Below, piece after piece: positions 18,111 through 28,986 of a DNA stretch of 64,000 nucleotides; within the stretch, counting starts at the first letter, position 1; each line of letters starts with the position of its first letter. The translations under genes were made by a program, and so were the position numbers. Source of the DNA: Xenorhabdus ehlersii (lineage in GTDB: Bacteria > Pseudomonadota > Gammaproteobacteria > Enterobacterales > Enterobacteriaceae); assembly GCF_003610465.1 (NCBI RefSeq), contig NZ_RAQI01000005.1:186001-250000 (forward strand). The letters are read 5' to 3'. The notes below the pieces were generated by a model. It had not been told where the DNA came from. It ran no database searches and saw only the letters and a program-made list of their open reading frames with translations.

Positions 18111-18906
18111 ATATATTAACTCTGCACAGATAGATAACGTCAGTTTTGATACTGAAAAAGTCTGGTTTGTTGGTGCAGGGCCAGGGGATAAGAGCCTGAT
18201 TACTCTGAAAGGTTATCAATTATTACGTCAGGCCCAAGTGGTGATTTATGCCGGTTCGCTGATTAATCGGGAGTTACTGGATTATTGCCGTGCAGATGCC
18301 GAATGCCATGACAGCGCGAGATTGACGTTATCGGAAATCACGGAATTGATGGTGAATGGTGTGAAAGCGGGCAAATTGGTGGTTCGCCTGCAAACGGGAG
18401 ATTTATCGCTGTTTGGCTCCATACGTGAACAGGCCGAAGAACTGGCAAATCATGCTATTGGTTTTGTCTCTGTGCCTGGGGTGAGTTCGTTTCTTGGCGC
18501 TGCTGCGCAGTTGGGCGTGGAGTACACCGTGCCCGAAGTCGCGCAAAGTTTGATTATCACCCGTATGGAAGGCAGAACGCCAATGCCGCCACGGGAAACG
18601 CTGGAAGCCTTTGCTGCCCACCAAACTTCGATGGCGATCTTCCTTTCGGTACAGAACATGACAGAGGTTATGGCTCGGTTAATTCAGGGGGGATATGGGC
18701 AGGAAACCCCTGTTGCCGTAGTTTACAAGGCAACCTGGCCGGATTGCCAGATTGTGCGGGGAACATTGGCGACGATTGCTGAACAGGTACGTAGCGCCGG
18801 CATCCGTAAAACGGCTTTGATCCTGGTGGGTGCTTTTCTTGGCGAAGAGTATCACTACTCAAAATTGTACGATGCGAGGTTCAGCCATGAATACCGTAGC
18901 GCCTGA
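18100..18906 (+). CDS. cbiF: Cobalt-precorrin-4 C11-methyltransferase
   Basis: This 268-residue tetrapyrrole methylase has [19 protein letters not shown] (split: [15 protein letters not shown]), [17 protein letters not shown] and [21 protein letters not shown] ([17 protein letters not shown]). It carries about 15 extra residues before the domain compared with Salmonella CbiF. Two adjacent ATGs at 18100 and 18103 follow AGGAGCAGG; either may be used. It overlaps cbiT and cbiG. Confidence 0.94.
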   Translation: MMPEYINSAQIDNVSFDTEKVWFVGAGPGDKSLITLKGYQLLRQAQVVIYAGSLINRELLDYCRADAECHDSARLTLSEITELMVNGVKAGKLVVRLQTGDLSLFGSIREQAEELANHAIGFVSVPGVSSFLGAAAQLGVEYTVPEVAQSLIITRMEGRTPMPPRETLEAFAAHQTSMAIFLSVQNMTEVMARLIQGGYGQETPVAVVYKATWPDCQIVRGTLATIAEQVRSAGIRKTALILVGAFLGEEYHYSKLYDARFSHEYRSA

Positions 18907-20017
18907 CTTAATATCACCTAACACCGTATCATCTAAGACAATGTCACCTAACAAAGAATATGCCTTGTTTTGCCTGACAGAAGGGGGCATGGCGTTGGCT
19001 CGCCGTTTGCAATCTCATTTAGCGATGGATTGTTTCACTTCCCCTGAATTGGTGGAGAGTGAATTTACGGATGCCAGTAGCAGGTTTATGGCATTTGAAG
19101 GTGGTTTTGCTAATACGGTACGTAAGGTATTCACCCAATACGGTGCGTTGATCATGGTTGGTGCAACGGGGATCACTATTCGGGTTATCGCCCCGCTGCT
19201 CAAGGACAAAATGACCGATCCGGCGGTTGTCGTATTGGATGAAAAAGGGCAGTTTGCTATCAGTTTATTGTCGGGGCATATGGGGGGGGCGAATAAGCTG
19301 GCACAACAGATCGCAGATATTCTCGATGGTCAGGCGGTGATCACCACTGCAACAGATGTTAATCAGGTCGCCGCATTGGATCTGTTATCGCAAGAAATTG
19401 ATGGAAAAATGGAAAATTTCCGGGCCAATGTCAAAACCGTTAATCAAATGCTGGTCAGTGGCAAGCGGGTAGGAATTTGGTGGCATCCCAACTTAGACGA
19501 TGAAAAAGATCGCTATGACACGCGCGGTTTCATTCCAGTTGATGTTCTGGAAGATCGGCCTGAGCTGGACGCTCTGGTATACATCAGCTATGAACGAACA
19601 AATCTGGCACTGGCAATCCCCACTTTTAAATTAATTCCGCGCCGTATCGTTGCAGGCATGGGTTGTCGGCGGGGAGTGGAAGCGGAACGGCTCGCAGAAT
19701 TATTGGATCGCCATCTGGCGGAACATAACCTTGAACCCTTGGCGCTAAAAGCCGTCGGCAGTGTCGAACTGAAAAAAAACGAGCCGGCGTTAATCCAATT
19801 GGCACAAGAGCGTCAAATTCCATACCAAATTTTCTCTGTTAATCAGCTTGCCCAGTGTGAACAGGCATTTCCGGTCTCTGAATTTGTCCGAAAAACAGTG
19901 GGCATAGGCTGTGTCTCCCAACCGGTAGCCTGGCTAATGAGCCAGGGGCACTTGGTTGGTCATACCCTGCGTGAGCAGGGCGTCACCATCACATTAGGAG
20001 TATTGCATCCATGTTAA
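18887..20017 (+). CDS. cbiG: Cobalt-precorrin-5A hydrolase
   Basis: CbiG opens the delta-lactone and releases C20 as acetaldehyde, the ring-contraction partner of CbiH. The 376 residues show [41 protein letters not shown] and a C-terminal VAGMGCRRG...SVELKKNE. The ATG at 18887 (MNTVAPD) matches the family start and follows GAGG; frames from 18830 run through cbiF. The stretch after the start repeats SPN/SKT residues not seen in Salmonella. Confidence 0.94.
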   Translation: MNTVAPDLISPNTVSSKTMSPNKEYALFCLTEGGMALARRLQSHLAMDCFTSPELVESEFTDASSRFMAFEGGFANTVRKVFTQYGALIMVGATGITIRVIAPLLKDKMTDPAVVVLDEKGQFAISLLSGHMGGANKLAQQIADILDGQAVITTATDVNQVAALDLLSQEIDGKMENFRANVKTVNQMLVSGKRVGIWWHPNLDDEKDRYDTRGFIPVDVLEDRPELDALVYISYERTNLALAIPTFKLIPRRIVAGMGCRRGVEAERLAELLDRHLAEHNLEPLALKAVGSVELKKNEPALIQLAQERQIPYQIFSVNQLAQCEQAFPVSEFVRKTVGIGCVSQPVAWLMSQGHLVGHTLREQGVTITLGVLHPC

Positions 20018-20736
20018 CTGTCATTGGAATTGGTCCCGGCAGCGAAGCCATGATGACGCAGGAAGCAATTGCTGCATTGAAAGCGGCTGACATCGTGGTG
20101 GGTTACAAAACCTACACTCATCTGGTGAAACCACTGGTAGGCGATAAAGAAATTATTAAAACCGGCATGTGCAAAGAGATTGAGCGTTGCCAGACAGCCA
20201 TTGAGCTGGCCGAGCAGGGTAAAAATGTGGCGGTAGTTTGTAGCGGTGATGCGGGTATTTATGGCATGGCTGGCTTGATTTTGGAGTTGGTCAGCCAGCA
20301 AAAGCGCAATGTAGAAGTTCGGCTGGTGGCGGGAGTGACGGCGAGTACGGCTTGCGCCACTTTGCTTGGTGCACCATTGATGCATGATTTTTGTCATATC
20401 AGCCTAAGCGATCTGCTCACCCCGTGGGAGGTAATTGAAAAGCGGGTGCAGGCTGCGGCAGAAGCCGATTTTGTGGTCTGTTTCTATAATCCCCGCAGTC
20501 GCGGACGAGAAGAACATTTGGCACGGGCATTTTCCTTGATGGCTCCGTGGAAATCACCAGAAACTCCCGTGGGTGTGGTGAAAGCGGCAGGGCGAAAACA
20601 GGAGGATAAATGGCTGACGACTTTTGGCTCAATGGATTTTTCCCGTGTTGATATGCGCAGTCTGGTGATAGTGGGCAATCAGTCAACGTATATACGTGAT
20701 GGGCTGATGATCACGCCGAGAGGGTATAAGTTATGA
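20011..20736 (+). CDS. cbiH: Cobalt-factor III (precorrin-3B) C17-methyltransferase
   Basis: CbiH methylates C17 and contracts the ring. The 241-residue methylase has [45 protein letters not shown] and a final GNQSTYIRDG. It overlaps cbiG by seven bases and cbiJ by four. Confidence 0.95.
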   Translation: MLTVIGIGPGSEAMMTQEAIAALKAADIVVGYKTYTHLVKPLVGDKEIIKTGMCKEIERCQTAIELAEQGKNVAVVCSGDAGIYGMAGLILELVSQQKRNVEVRLVAGVTASTACATLLGAPLMHDFCHISLSDLLTPWEVIEKRVQAAAEADFVVCFYNPRSRGREEHLARAFSLMAPWKSPETPVGVVKAAGRKQEDKWLTTFGSMDFSRVDMRSLVIVGNQSTYIRDGLMITPRGYKL

Positions 20737-21518
20737 AACGGCCATTGATCCACATCTTTGGCGGTACGAGCGATGCCCGCCAGATTTGTGTGATGATGGA
20801 TATTGCCGGCATAGATTATGGCTTGTCAGTGGCAACCCCGGCGGGAGCACAGCAGGCGATGGGTATTCGCGGTGAAATTGTTACTGGCAGGATGGAAGCC
20901 GAAGAGATGGCCGAATATCTGCAAAAGCGAGGGACGAAAATGGTGATTGATGCATCCCATCCTTATGCCGAACGGCTGAGTCAAAACATTGTCGATGCTT
21001 GCCAAAAGTTGGGCATCCCTCTGATTCGTTATATCCGCCCCAGCGATATTGATGCTGTTGAACATCCTCTTGTCTATAAAGTAGCAACCATTAAGCAGGC
21101 GTGTGAAATAGCAGCCAATTTGGCAACCCGTATTTTGCTGACAACCGGCAGTAAGCAATTAGCCGACTATATGGCTTACCTGCAAGGAAAAACCGTGCTG
21201 GCTCGTGTATTGCCCACCGCAGAAGTTTTGGCGATGTGTGAAGACTGTGGCTTATCAGTTGATCAGATTTTTGCCCTGAAAGGTCCATTCAGTGCCGATT
21301 TCAATCGGGCATTTTACCAGTTTTGTCAGGCGGAGGTCGTTATTACCAAAGAGTCTGGTGAACAAGGAGGTTTCAGGGAAAAAGTGGAGCCATGCCTTTC
21401 CCTTGGGCTGCCCTGCATCGTGCTCTGTCGCCCAGAGCAGCAATTTGCAGGTGAGAGGATCACGCAGGCCAACGGATTGGAAGAGATGGCACAGTTATTG
21501 GCGAATGTTTGCATGTAA
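20733..21518 (+). CDS. cbiJ: Cobalt-precorrin-6A reductase
   Basis: CbiJ reduces cobalt-precorrin-6A with NAD(P)H. The 261 residues have HIFGGTSDARQIC at the N-terminus, VIDASHPYAERLSQN, LLTTGSKQLADY and VITKESGEQGGFREKVE (VITKESGEQGGFREK). Length matches the family. It is coupled to cbiH by an ATGA overlap. Confidence 0.94.
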   Translation: MKRPLIHIFGGTSDARQICVMMDIAGIDYGLSVATPAGAQQAMGIRGEIVTGRMEAEEMAEYLQKRGTKMVIDASHPYAERLSQNIVDACQKLGIPLIRYIRPSDIDAVEHPLVYKVATIKQACEIAANLATRILLTTGSKQLADYMAYLQGKTVLARVLPTAEVLAMCEDCGLSVDQIFALKGPFSADFNRAFYQFCQAEVVITKESGEQGGFREKVEPCLSLGLPCIVLCRPEQQFAGERITQANGLEEMAQLLANVCM

Positions 21519-21541
21519 ATAGACCAATAAGGAAAAGCGAA

Positions 21542-22333
21542 ATGAAAAAAGCATTATTGGTGATAAGTTTTGGAACCAGTTATCCCGAAACGCTGAAAAA
21601 CAATATTGAAGCCTGTGAGCAGCAATTGGCCTCAGTGTTTCCAGACAGGGAACTATTTCGGGCATTTACCTCTGGCATGATCATTCGCAAATGGCGTCAA
21701 CGCGCTGGCATTCACATCGATACTCCCCATGATGCACTGACCAGATTGCATCACGCAGGTTATCACGATGTTGCTGTTCAATGCCTGCATATCATTAATG
21801 GCGATGAATATGAAAAGGTGCGGCGTGAGGTTGAGAAATTTCGTCCTCGTTTTAAGCGGTTGGTGCTGGGTACGCCTCTACTTAGCCACTTTGATGATTA
21901 CCTGAAATTGATGCAGGCATTGCGCCACCAGCTTCCTCGGTTGGCAGAGAATGAATGTGTTGTTTTTATGGGACACGGTACAACCCACCCTGCTTTTTCT
22001 GCTTATGCCTGTCTGGATCACCTGATGAGCCACTACCATTTTCCGGCACGGGTAGGCGCGGTGGAAAGTTATCCCGAACTTCCTCTGATCATCAAGGGAT
22101 TAAAAGAGCAAAAGATCCGCAAAGCTTATTTGATGCCATTGATGCTGGTGGCAGGCGATCATGCCACCAATGATATGGCTTCAAATGAAGAAGACTCCTG
22201 GAAATCACAGTTAGAGAATGCGGGGATCGTCGCGATCCCCTGGTTACAGGGATTGGGGGAAAACCCGATGATTCGGCAAATGTTTGTCGATCACCTTGCT
22301 TACGCGCTAAATGATCAGGAGAAAGCCTTATGA
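21542..22333 (+). CDS. cbiK: Sirohydrochlorin cobaltochelatase
   Basis: CbiK inserts cobalt into sirohydrochlorin without ATP, the first committed step of the anaerobic route. The 263 residues match Salmonella CbiK: ALLVISFGTSYPETL, AFTSGMIIRKWRQR, the metal/catalytic histidines in FMGHGTTHPAF and MLVAGDHATNDMAS. I choose the ATG at 21542, after AAGGA; the frame reaching back to 21509 overlaps cbiJ. No signal peptide, so it is the cytoplasmic form. Confidence 0.94.
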   Translation: MKKALLVISFGTSYPETLKNNIEACEQQLASVFPDRELFRAFTSGMIIRKWRQRAGIHIDTPHDALTRLHHAGYHDVAVQCLHIINGDEYEKVRREVEKFRPRFKRLVLGTPLLSHFDDYLKLMQALRHQLPRLAENECVVFMGHGTTHPAFSAYACLDHLMSHYHFPARVGAVESYPELPLIIKGLKEQKIRKAYLMPLMLVAGDHATNDMASNEEDSWKSQLENAGIVAIPWLQGLGENPMIRQMFVDHLAYALNDQEKAL

Positions 22334-23088
22334 ACGAAACAGCAAAAGCAGGAAAATTGTATGTTATGGGCGTTGGCCCAGGTGCCAGTGATCTGATGAC
22401 TGTACGGGCTGCGCGTATTCTTTCTGAGCTTGATGTGATCTATACCCCAACGGGAAAAAAAGGCGCCAAAAGTTTTGCTCACTCCATCATTGAAGAGTAC
22501 CTTTCGCCGAAAACGGAAGTTTGCACTTACCATTTTTTAATGAAAGCCGACATGGCAGCAAAACAAGCGGTGTGGGATGAAGTGGCGCACGCTTTGAAAG
22601 AGGCAGTGGATAATGGCAGGAAAGTCGGTTTTATCACTTTGGGCGATCCGATGCTGTTTAGTACATGGGTATTTCTTTTGCAGCGGTTGGTATCGCAACA
22701 GATGACCTCTCCCTCATGGTTGGAAATTGTACCGGGGATAACCTCATTTTCTGCCATTGCCGCAACCAGTGCGATGCCACTGGCGATGGAAGATCAGACA
22801 TTGGCTGTCATTTCCTGTACCGCTTCTGAAGTTGTCTTAGAGCAAGCATTACTCAATCACGACTGCATTGTCCTGATGAAAGTCTATTCGCGTTTTCCCC
22901 TGATCCGTGACCTGCTGCAACGTCACAATCTATTAGAACATGCATTGATGATGGCTGATGCCACTTTGCCGACTGAGCAATGTTGGCGCAATCTCGCCAC
23001 ACTGTCCTTCAGTGAAAAAGAATGGGAGCAGGGATTGTCGTATTTTTCAACGATTTTGGTTAATAAAAACTGGCAATTATCAAGGTGA
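22330..23088 (+). CDS. cbiL: Cobalt-factor II (precorrin-2) C20-methyltransferase
   Basis: A 252-residue tetrapyrrole methylase: LYVMGVGPGASDLMTVRAAR (VGPGASDLMTVRAAR), FITLGDPMLFSTW, and EIVPGITSFSAIAA. It adds the C20 methyl group and so commits the ring to cobalamin instead of siroheme. It overlaps cbiK (ATGA). A 58-base gap to cbiP follows. Confidence 0.94.
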   Translation: MNETAKAGKLYVMGVGPGASDLMTVRAARILSELDVIYTPTGKKGAKSFAHSIIEEYLSPKTEVCTYHFLMKADMAAKQAVWDEVAHALKEAVDNGRKVGFITLGDPMLFSTWVFLLQRLVSQQMTSPSWLEIVPGITSFSAIAATSAMPLAMEDQTLAVISCTASEVVLEQALLNHDCIVLMKVYSRFPLIRDLLQRHNLLEHALMMADATLPTEQCWRNLATLSFSEKEWEQGLSYFSTILVNKNWQLSR

Positions 23089-23146
23089 ATGATAATGGGA
23101 TGCCTATGGCGGATAAAAGTACACGGTGAACTAGGGAGGAAATAGA

Positions 23147-24712
23147 ATGACATTATCGCTGATGGTTCAGGGAACGGCATCTGATGCAGGTAAAAGTGTG
23201 CTGGTAGCCGGATTTTGTCGGATATTTGCACAGGATGGTTATCGTTGCACTCCCTTTAAATCACAGAATATGGCACTTAATTCTGGGGTTACCGCAGATG
23301 GCAAAGAGATGGGACGAGCGCAGATATTTCAGGCGGAAGCAGCGGGGATTACGCCGGATGTACGCATGAATCCTGTATTGTTGAAACCCACCAGCGATCG
23401 CAAGGCCCAGGTGGTTTTTATGGGGAAAGTGATGTGCAGCATGAATGCGGTGGAATATCACGAATATAAACCCCAATTGCTCCAGCAGATTCTGATGGCA
23501 TATAACGGGTTAGCGGCAGAAACGGATATCATGGTGTTAGAGGGGGCGGGCAGTCCGGCTGAGATCAATTTGCGTGATCGCGATATTGTTAATATGGGGA
23601 TGGCTGAATTAGTGGATGCTCCGGTCATTTTGGTAGCAGATATTGATCGTGGTGGTGTATTTGCATCCATCTACGGCACATTAGCCTTGCTTAAACCTGA
23701 AGAAAAAGCCCGTATCAAGGGGGTGATCATCAATAAATTTCGCGGTGATGTCTCTTTGTTGCAATCAGGGATCGATCAGATCGAAGCCTTGACACAAGTC
23801 CCGATATTGGGGGTGTTGCCGTGGCTGGATCTTGATTTGGAAGATGAAGACAGTGTCGCTTTGCAGGTGGGGAAATATGATCGTCAGCGGCAAAAAACAG
23901 AAGATTGTCTGGTTGTTGCTGTCATCCAATACCCCCATATTGCCAATTTCACCGATTTTAATGCGCTGGCAGCTCAACCGGATGTGCTTTTGCGTTATGT
24001 CTCCGAACCTTCTGAACTTCAGGGGGCCGACCTTATTATCCTTCCCGGCAGTAAGAATACATTGGCAGATTTAGCATGGTTAAAAATCAAAGGGTTTGGG
24101 CAGGCAATTATCACAGCCCGGCAGAAAAATGTGCCGATTATCGGGATCTGTGGTGGTTATCAAATGTTAGGTAAGCAGATCGTGGATGGGGTGGAATCCG
24201 GCTTAACTCAAATGGCAGGATTAGGTTTATTGGATACGGAAACCCACTTTGCCAGTGAAAAACAGACTGCACAGGTTAGGGGCGTAGTAGTGCCTGCATT
24301 GTCAGGTATGCTGAAATTATGCAGCGAACAACCGATTTCGGGTTATGAAATCCATATGGGAACCACTCGGCTTGGTAAGCAGGCAATGCCTTTTGCCCAA
24401 ATATATTGGTGCAATGGCGAAGAAAAAAATAGTGAAGAAAAAAACGGGCTTGATGGTGCAGTTGCTCAAGATGGTTTGGTAATGGGAAGTTACCTGCATG
24501 GTCTGTTCGATGAAAACACGTTTACTCGCCCATTATTAAATCAATTGCGGATAAGAAAAGGCTATGTTCCACTGGAAAATGTGGCCTTTAATTACTGCCA
24601 GCACAAAGAAAAACAATTCAATAGGTTGGCTGCCAGTATGCGTGAGCATCTGGATATCGCGCAGATTTATCAATTAATGCATGAACACACATCTGGCGGA
24701 GTTATGCCATGA
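23147..24712 (+). CDS. cbiP: Cobyric acid synthase
   Basis: CbiP amidates the b, d, e and g side chains of adenosylcobyrinic diamide with glutamine and ATP. The 521 residues show the P-loop-like [18 protein letters not shown] ([15 protein letters not shown]), [20 protein letters not shown] ([16 protein letters not shown]), the glutaminase nucleophile in [12 protein letters not shown] and [10 protein letters not shown] short Glu/Lys/Asn stretch near residue 425 ([11 protein letters not shown]) is an apparent insertion. An AGGGAGGAAAT site precedes the ATG. Confidence 0.95.
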   Translation: MTLSLMVQGTASDAGKSVLVAGFCRIFAQDGYRCTPFKSQNMALNSGVTADGKEMGRAQIFQAEAAGITPDVRMNPVLLKPTSDRKAQVVFMGKVMCSMNAVEYHEYKPQLLQQILMAYNGLAAETDIMVLEGAGSPAEINLRDRDIVNMGMAELVDAPVILVADIDRGGVFASIYGTLALLKPEEKARIKGVIINKFRGDVSLLQSGIDQIEALTQVPILGVLPWLDLDLEDEDSVALQVGKYDRQRQKTEDCLVVAVIQYPHIANFTDFNALAAQPDVLLRYVSEPSELQGADLIILPGSKNTLADLAWLKIKGFGQAIITARQKNVPIIGICGGYQMLGKQIVDGVESGLTQMAGLGLLDTETHFASEKQTAQVRGVVVPALSGMLKLCSEQPISGYEIHMGTTRLGKQAMPFAQIYWCNGEEKNSEEKNGLDGAVAQDGLVMGSYLHGLFDENTFTRPLLNQLRIRKGYVPLENVAFNYCQHKEKQFNRLAASMREHLDIAQIYQLMHEHTSGGVMP

Positions 24713-25254
24713 TTTTGGTGACAGGCGGGGCTCGCAGTGGCAAAAGTACCTACGCTGAACGCCTGCTCGCTAAACGGTGCGAGCGGGTGTTATATATCGC
24801 GACGGCACAGGTCACAGATGAAGAGATGGCGGCTCGTATTGAGCGGCATAAACAGGAGCGTCCGGCACATTGGCGAACCTGGGAAGGCCATCAAAATTTA
24901 GGCTCAGTTATTCGCCAGCACCGCCAATCCCAAGAAGGCGTTATACTAGAATGTGTTACCACATTAATTGCCAACTTGTTGTTTGACTTATCGGGGGGTG
25001 TATCACCTGATAACCTTGATTTCGCACCATTGGAGGTAGTTATCCATCATCAGATCGATGACCTGATTGATGCTAGTCTGATGTGTCCGATGCCAGTATA
25101 TTTGGTGACCAACGAGTTGGGGATGGGCATTACACCTGAAAACCGATTGGCACGCCATTTTGTCGATATTGCTGGACGTGCTAACCAAAAGTTGGCACAA
25201 GCGGCTGAAGAAGTCTGGCTGATGGTTTCGGGCATTGGAGTGAAGATTAAATGA
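24709..25254 (+). CDS. cobU: Adenosylcobinamide kinase/guanylyltransferase
   Basis: CobU phosphorylates adenosylcobinamide and transfers GMP to it. The 181 residues have the P-loop [33 protein letters not shown] (with the guanylylated histidine), [12 protein letters not shown] and [13 protein letters not shown]. It is joined to cbiP and cobS by four-base overlaps. Confidence 0.95.
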   Translation: MILVTGGARSGKSTYAERLLAKRCERVLYIATAQVTDEEMAARIERHKQERPAHWRTWEGHQNLGSVIRQHRQSQEGVILECVTTLIANLLFDLSGGVSPDNLDFAPLEVVIHHQIDDLIDASLMCPMPVYLVTNELGMGITPENRLARHFVDIAGRANQKLAQAAEEVWLMVSGIGVKIK

Positions 25255-26009
25255 AACTGCACCTTTTTTGGGCCACACTACAATTTATGACACGGCTTCC
25301 AATCCCGCAAAAGTGGGCGGAAGGCGTCGATTTTCGTCAATATTGGCGTGGTGTGCCTTATTTTCCATTGATTGGGTTAATTGTTGGTGGTTTGGCGGGC
25401 TTGGTATCACTTTCGATCAGCCAGTCGGGTGGGGGAATGTATATTGGTGCGATGGGTTATGTGTTGGCTTTGGCTTTATTGACAGGAGGGTTACATTTAG
25501 ATGGATTGGCGGACACGAGTGATGGGCTTTTTTCCTCCCGCCAGCGAGAAAAAATGCTGGAGATCATGCGCGATAGTCGGCTTGGAACTTATGGCGGTGT
25601 TGGGTTAATTTTCTGTATCTTGCTTAAAACATTCGCTGTCGTTGAATTATCTTATCATCCCCCCCTCTATTTGCTTGCCCTGTTGACCTGCGCATCGATT
25701 GTCGGACGTACAGCCGTGGTGCTTTTAATGTATGCGCAACGTGATGCCCGTGAAGGTGAGGGAATGGGAAGCAGTTATATTGGCCAAATTAGCTTTTCTG
25801 CAACGATGCTGACTTTGTTGACTGGTGTTGTGTTGGTAATGGCTCTGGGGAATTGGCAAACCTTGTCGGCAATGATGGCGTCATTGCTTGTGGTTTACGG
25901 GCTTGCCTTCTATTTCAATTATCGCCTTGGTGGACAAACTGGCGATACGCTGGGGGCTTCCATTGAGGTAGGGGAAATTGTTTTTTTGATAGCAATGATT
26001 TGGCAATAA
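25251..26009 (+). CDS. cobS: Adenosylcobinamide-GDP ribazoletransferase (cobalamin synthase)
   Basis: CobS is an inner-membrane enzyme joining adenosylcobinamide-GDP with alpha-ribazole. The 252 residues have about six membrane segments and the conserved acidic motif [18 protein letters not shown] ([14 protein letters not shown]), followed by [11 protein letters not shown], which is thought to bind metal. It overlaps cobU by four bases. Confidence 0.94.
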   Translation: MKLHLFWATLQFMTRLPIPQKWAEGVDFRQYWRGVPYFPLIGLIVGGLAGLVSLSISQSGGGMYIGAMGYVLALALLTGGLHLDGLADTSDGLFSSRQREKMLEIMRDSRLGTYGGVGLIFCILLKTFAVVELSYHPPLYLLALLTCASIVGRTAVVLLMYAQRDAREGEGMGSSYIGQISFSATMLTLLTGVVLVMALGNWQTLSAMMASLLVVYGLAFYFNYRLGGQTGDTLGASIEVGEIVFLIAMIWQ

Positions 26010-26119
26010 ACAAAGTCAATCAGGAGAAGCAAGGGGCTTACAGTATTGTCGATACCCATGTGGGATACCACGTTGAGCATGTTCAACGCTCGGACAGAAT
26101 GTCAGTTGGATGGATAAAC

Positions 26120-27205
26120 ATGACACTACAATCATTGATTGATGCGATCCAACCTCTGGATCGGAAAAACATGGAAAAAGCGGCACAGCACATTGACAGC
26201 TTAGTCAAGCCATTGGGAAGTTTGGGGCGTCTTGAAGCATTGGCGATACAACTATCGGGTATGCCTGGCATTGTTGGTCTACAAAACCTGCGAAAAGAGA
26301 TTATCGTCATGTGTGCTGATCATGGTGTATATGACGAAGGTGTGGCTATTTCACCTAAAAACGTTACGACCATACAGGCACGCAATATGTTGAAAGGGTT
26401 AACAGGTGTTTGTGTGCTGGCGAAAAACAGTGGAACGCATGTTTTGCCTGTGGATATTGGCATAGATTGTGATCCTATCGAACAAATGTTGTCCCTTAAA
26501 ATCGCACGAGGTTGCGGCAATATTGCCAAAGGGGTTGCAATGGATTATGAACACGCTGAAATGCTGTTGCTGACAAGCGCACAATTGGTGCAACAACGCA
26601 TTGCGGCAGGAATAACGGTATTTGGTATTGGAGAGTTAGGTGTTGCTAATACGACTGCGGCAGCCGCAGTTATCAGTGTCCTGACAGGAAGTGATCCCCG
26701 TGATGTGGTTGGGTTAGGCGCTAATTTACCTTCTGAGCGGCTGGCGCATAAACAATCCATTGTACGGCAGGCTATTGCCATCAATCAGCCAGATAACAAA
26801 AACGCCATTGATGTACTGGCAAAAGTGGGAGGATTTGAGCTTGTCGGCATGGCCGGTGTGATTCTGGGAGCGGCAGCTTCTGGTGTACCGGTGATACTTG
26901 ATGGTTTCTTGTCCTATGCGTCAGCATTAGCGGCATGTCAACTATCCCCTATGGCACGGAATTATTGCATCCCTTCCCATATGTCGGCAGAAAAAGGTGC
27001 TGCGCTGGCGTTACAATATTTGAATTTGCAACCCTACTTGCATTTAGATTTGCGTCTTGGTGAGGGTAGCGGTGCGGCCATGGCTATGTCCCTGATTGAT
27101 GCAGCCTGCTTGATGTATTGCCATATGGGGAAATTGGCAAGTAGTGGGATCAGTCTGCCGGCGTTAGAAAGGCCGCACGTAATAGCGCCGTCTTTAAACA
27201 TATAA
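26120..27205 (+). CDS. cobT: Nicotinate-nucleotide-dimethylbenzimidazole phosphoribosyltransferase
   Basis: CobT activates the lower-ligand base as alpha-ribazole phosphate. The protein has VKPLGSLGRLE, MCADHGVYDEGVAISPK, ELGVANTTAAAA and the catalytic glutamate in LRLGEGSGAAMAM. I choose the ATG at 26120 (MTLQSLID), which matches the family N-terminus; a longer frame begins with TTG at 26000 inside cobS and adds 40 unlike residues. The 110 bases before it contain a small hairpin (26071-26088, CGTTGA/TCAACG). It is the last gene of the operon. Confidence 0.94.
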   Translation: MTLQSLIDAIQPLDRKNMEKAAQHIDSLVKPLGSLGRLEALAIQLSGMPGIVGLQNLRKEIIVMCADHGVYDEGVAISPKNVTTIQARNMLKGLTGVCVLAKNSGTHVLPVDIGIDCDPIEQMLSLKIARGCGNIAKGVAMDYEHAEMLLLTSAQLVQQRIAAGITVFGIGELGVANTTAAAAVISVLTGSDPRDVVGLGANLPSERLAHKQSIVRQAIAINQPDNKNAIDVLAKVGGFELVGMAGVILGAAASGVPVILDGFLSYASALAACQLSPMARNYCIPSHMSAEKGAALALQYLNLQPYLHLDLRLGEGSGAAMAMSLIDAACLMYCHMGKLASSGISLPALERPHVIAPSLNI

Positions 27206-27254
27206 ATTAAGTCCAAGGGATTAATTTATCGTTATTGTCTTTATGCTGGTTATA

Positions 27255-28859
27255 TCAGTCTTTGACACGTTTTCTCAATTGATCTTTTACAACTTTGCCA
27301 TTGGCATTTCGCGGTAAAGTTAAAAAAGTATATCCTTTGGGGCGTTTATAACGTGCTACTACTGTACAAATATAATCATTTAACTCTTGCTCTGTGATTG
27401 ATGCATTTTCGTCGAGTTCAATAAAAGCATGGGGAACTTCTCCCCAATAGGGGTCGGGTTTTGCCACAACAGCGGCAGCCAAAACACCCGGGTAACTGGA
27501 CAGGGCATTTTCTAATTCAAGACTGGAAATATTCTCACCACCGGAAATAATGATATCTTTTTTTCTATCGATGATTTTGATATAGCCATCAGGATCGACG
27601 ACGGCTAAATCACCAGTATAAAACCATTGGTTGGTGATCTCTGGTATAACCTGACGTACAGGATCATAAGCTGCTACGATATTACCGCGAATAGCGATCT
27701 CGCCAATGGTTTTGCCATCAAAAGGAACGGCTGAGTTATTTTTATCAATAACACTCACCTGCCCTTGTAAATTAGAAACAATTCCCTGACGCATCCGTTT
27801 TAAGACTTTTTCTGATTCTGGTAGTGCTTGCCATTCATGCTTATTTTCACAAACAACTACAGGACCATAAGTTTCGGTTAATCCATAAACATGGGTTGCA
27901 TTGATACCGACCTCGTCCAGCAATGAAAACATCATTTCTGTCGGTGGTGCACCAGCAATCAAGCCATAAACACGGCCACCAAAATGCTTTTTATGCTTTT
28001 GCGTTATCTTGCCTAAAGAGTAGTGAATAATCGGGGCACCACAATAGTGGGTTACGTGATGTTCCTGGATCAGTTGCATTGTTTCTTCTGCATCAAATTT
28101 TCTTATGCAGATATGTGTGCCTGCTCGTGCCGCAACTGTCCACGGGAAACACCATCCATTGCAGTGAAACATGGGAAGAGTCCATAAAAAGGTGGGAGTC
28201 CTGGGCATGTCCCAATCCAGGATATTAGAAATAGCATTTAAAAATGCCCCACGGTGAGAATAAACAACCAGTTTCGGTTGCCCACTGGTGCCTGAAGTGG
28301 AATTGATACTGATAGCGGCTTGTTCGTCAATTTGGCTAAATGAGAGTGTCTTTGATGAGTGTTCGGTTATCAGTGATTCGTAAGATATAAATTCATGTCC
28401 GGCAGGAGATATAGGAATAGTTGAGTTGTTTTCATCAACAATAATTATCTTAATTGGATTATTGAAAGAGACATTATTTAATAGTGAAAGATAACTTTTG
28501 TCGATAAATAATATTTTGGGATTCAGTTTTTCAAAAACGAAATTTAATGTGGCTGCATCTGTTCGGGTACTCAAGGCATTGAGGATAGCACCGGACAAAG
28601 GAACAGCAAAATGTAACTCAAGCAATTCATGGATATTGGGTAAAATAGCCGAGACTACGCTTCCTTTATCCACACCCATTTGTTGGAGTGAGATAGCAAT
28701 CCTTTCACAGCGATTGGCATATTGGTGCCAGGTCCAACGCTGTTTTCCATCAATAATGGCTATATCATTACCATTGCTTAATACAGCCCTTTTAAGAAAT
28801 AAAATCGGTGATAATGCTGTACCGGTATATTCATGTAAGAATGAATTATCGAGAATCAT
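27255..28859 (-). CDS. Fatty acyl-CoA synthetase / AMP-dependent ligase
   Basis: The 534-residue protein has all ANL-superfamily motifs in order: the ATP loop STSGTSGQPKLVVYSH, the VYGLTETYGP stretch, YTGDLAVVDPDGYIKIIDRKKD (YTGDLAVVDPDGYI then DRKKD), SGGENISSLELENAL and the lysine-bearing NANGKVVKDQLRKR. It should activate a carboxylic acid as acyl-AMP and then CoA ester. It resembles medium/short-chain types of the DmdB kind; the substrate is not determinable. The ATG at 28857-28859 follows GGAG at good distance; a GTG three codons earlier overlaps that site. It diverges from an SDR gene across a region with an 11-bp inverted repeat. Confidence 0.85.
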   Translation of the reverse strand: MILDNSFLHEYTGTALSPILFLKRAVLSNGNDIAIIDGKQRWTWHQYANRCERIAISLQQMGVDKGSVVSAILPNIHELLELHFAVPLSGAILNALSTRTDAATLNFVFEKLNPKILFIDKSYLSLLNNVSFNNPIKIIIVDENNSTIPISPAGHEFISYESLITEHSSKTLSFSQIDEQAAISINSTSGTSGQPKLVVYSHRGAFLNAISNILDWDMPRTPTFLWTLPMFHCNGWCFPWTVAARAGTHICIRKFDAEETMQLIQEHHVTHYCGAPIIHYSLGKITQKHKKHFGGRVYGLIAGAPPTEMMFSLLDEVGINATHVYGLTETYGPVVVCENKHEWQALPESEKVLKRMRQGIVSNLQGQVSVIDKNNSAVPFDGKTIGEIAIRGNIVAAYDPVRQVIPEITNQWFYTGDLAVVDPDGYIKIIDRKKDIIISGGENISSLELENALSSYPGVLAAAVVAKPDPYWGEVPHAFIELDENASITEQELNDYICTVVARYKRPKGYTFLTLPRNANGKVVKDQLRKRVKD

Positions 28860-28986
28860 ATTCTTCACTCCATATTATTATCGTTAACAAAATGTTGTGT
28901 TCTTTAAAAATAATCTCTGGCAGAAGAATAAGCAATGTCGGGAAAATTTAAGGAGGGATCTTTATTTCAATTTTTCATGTAAATAA

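Noticed and set aside
26000..26119. Longer N-terminus for CobT
   Set aside because: It needs a TTG start inside cobS and adds 40 residues unlike known CobT; the ATG at 26120 fits the family.
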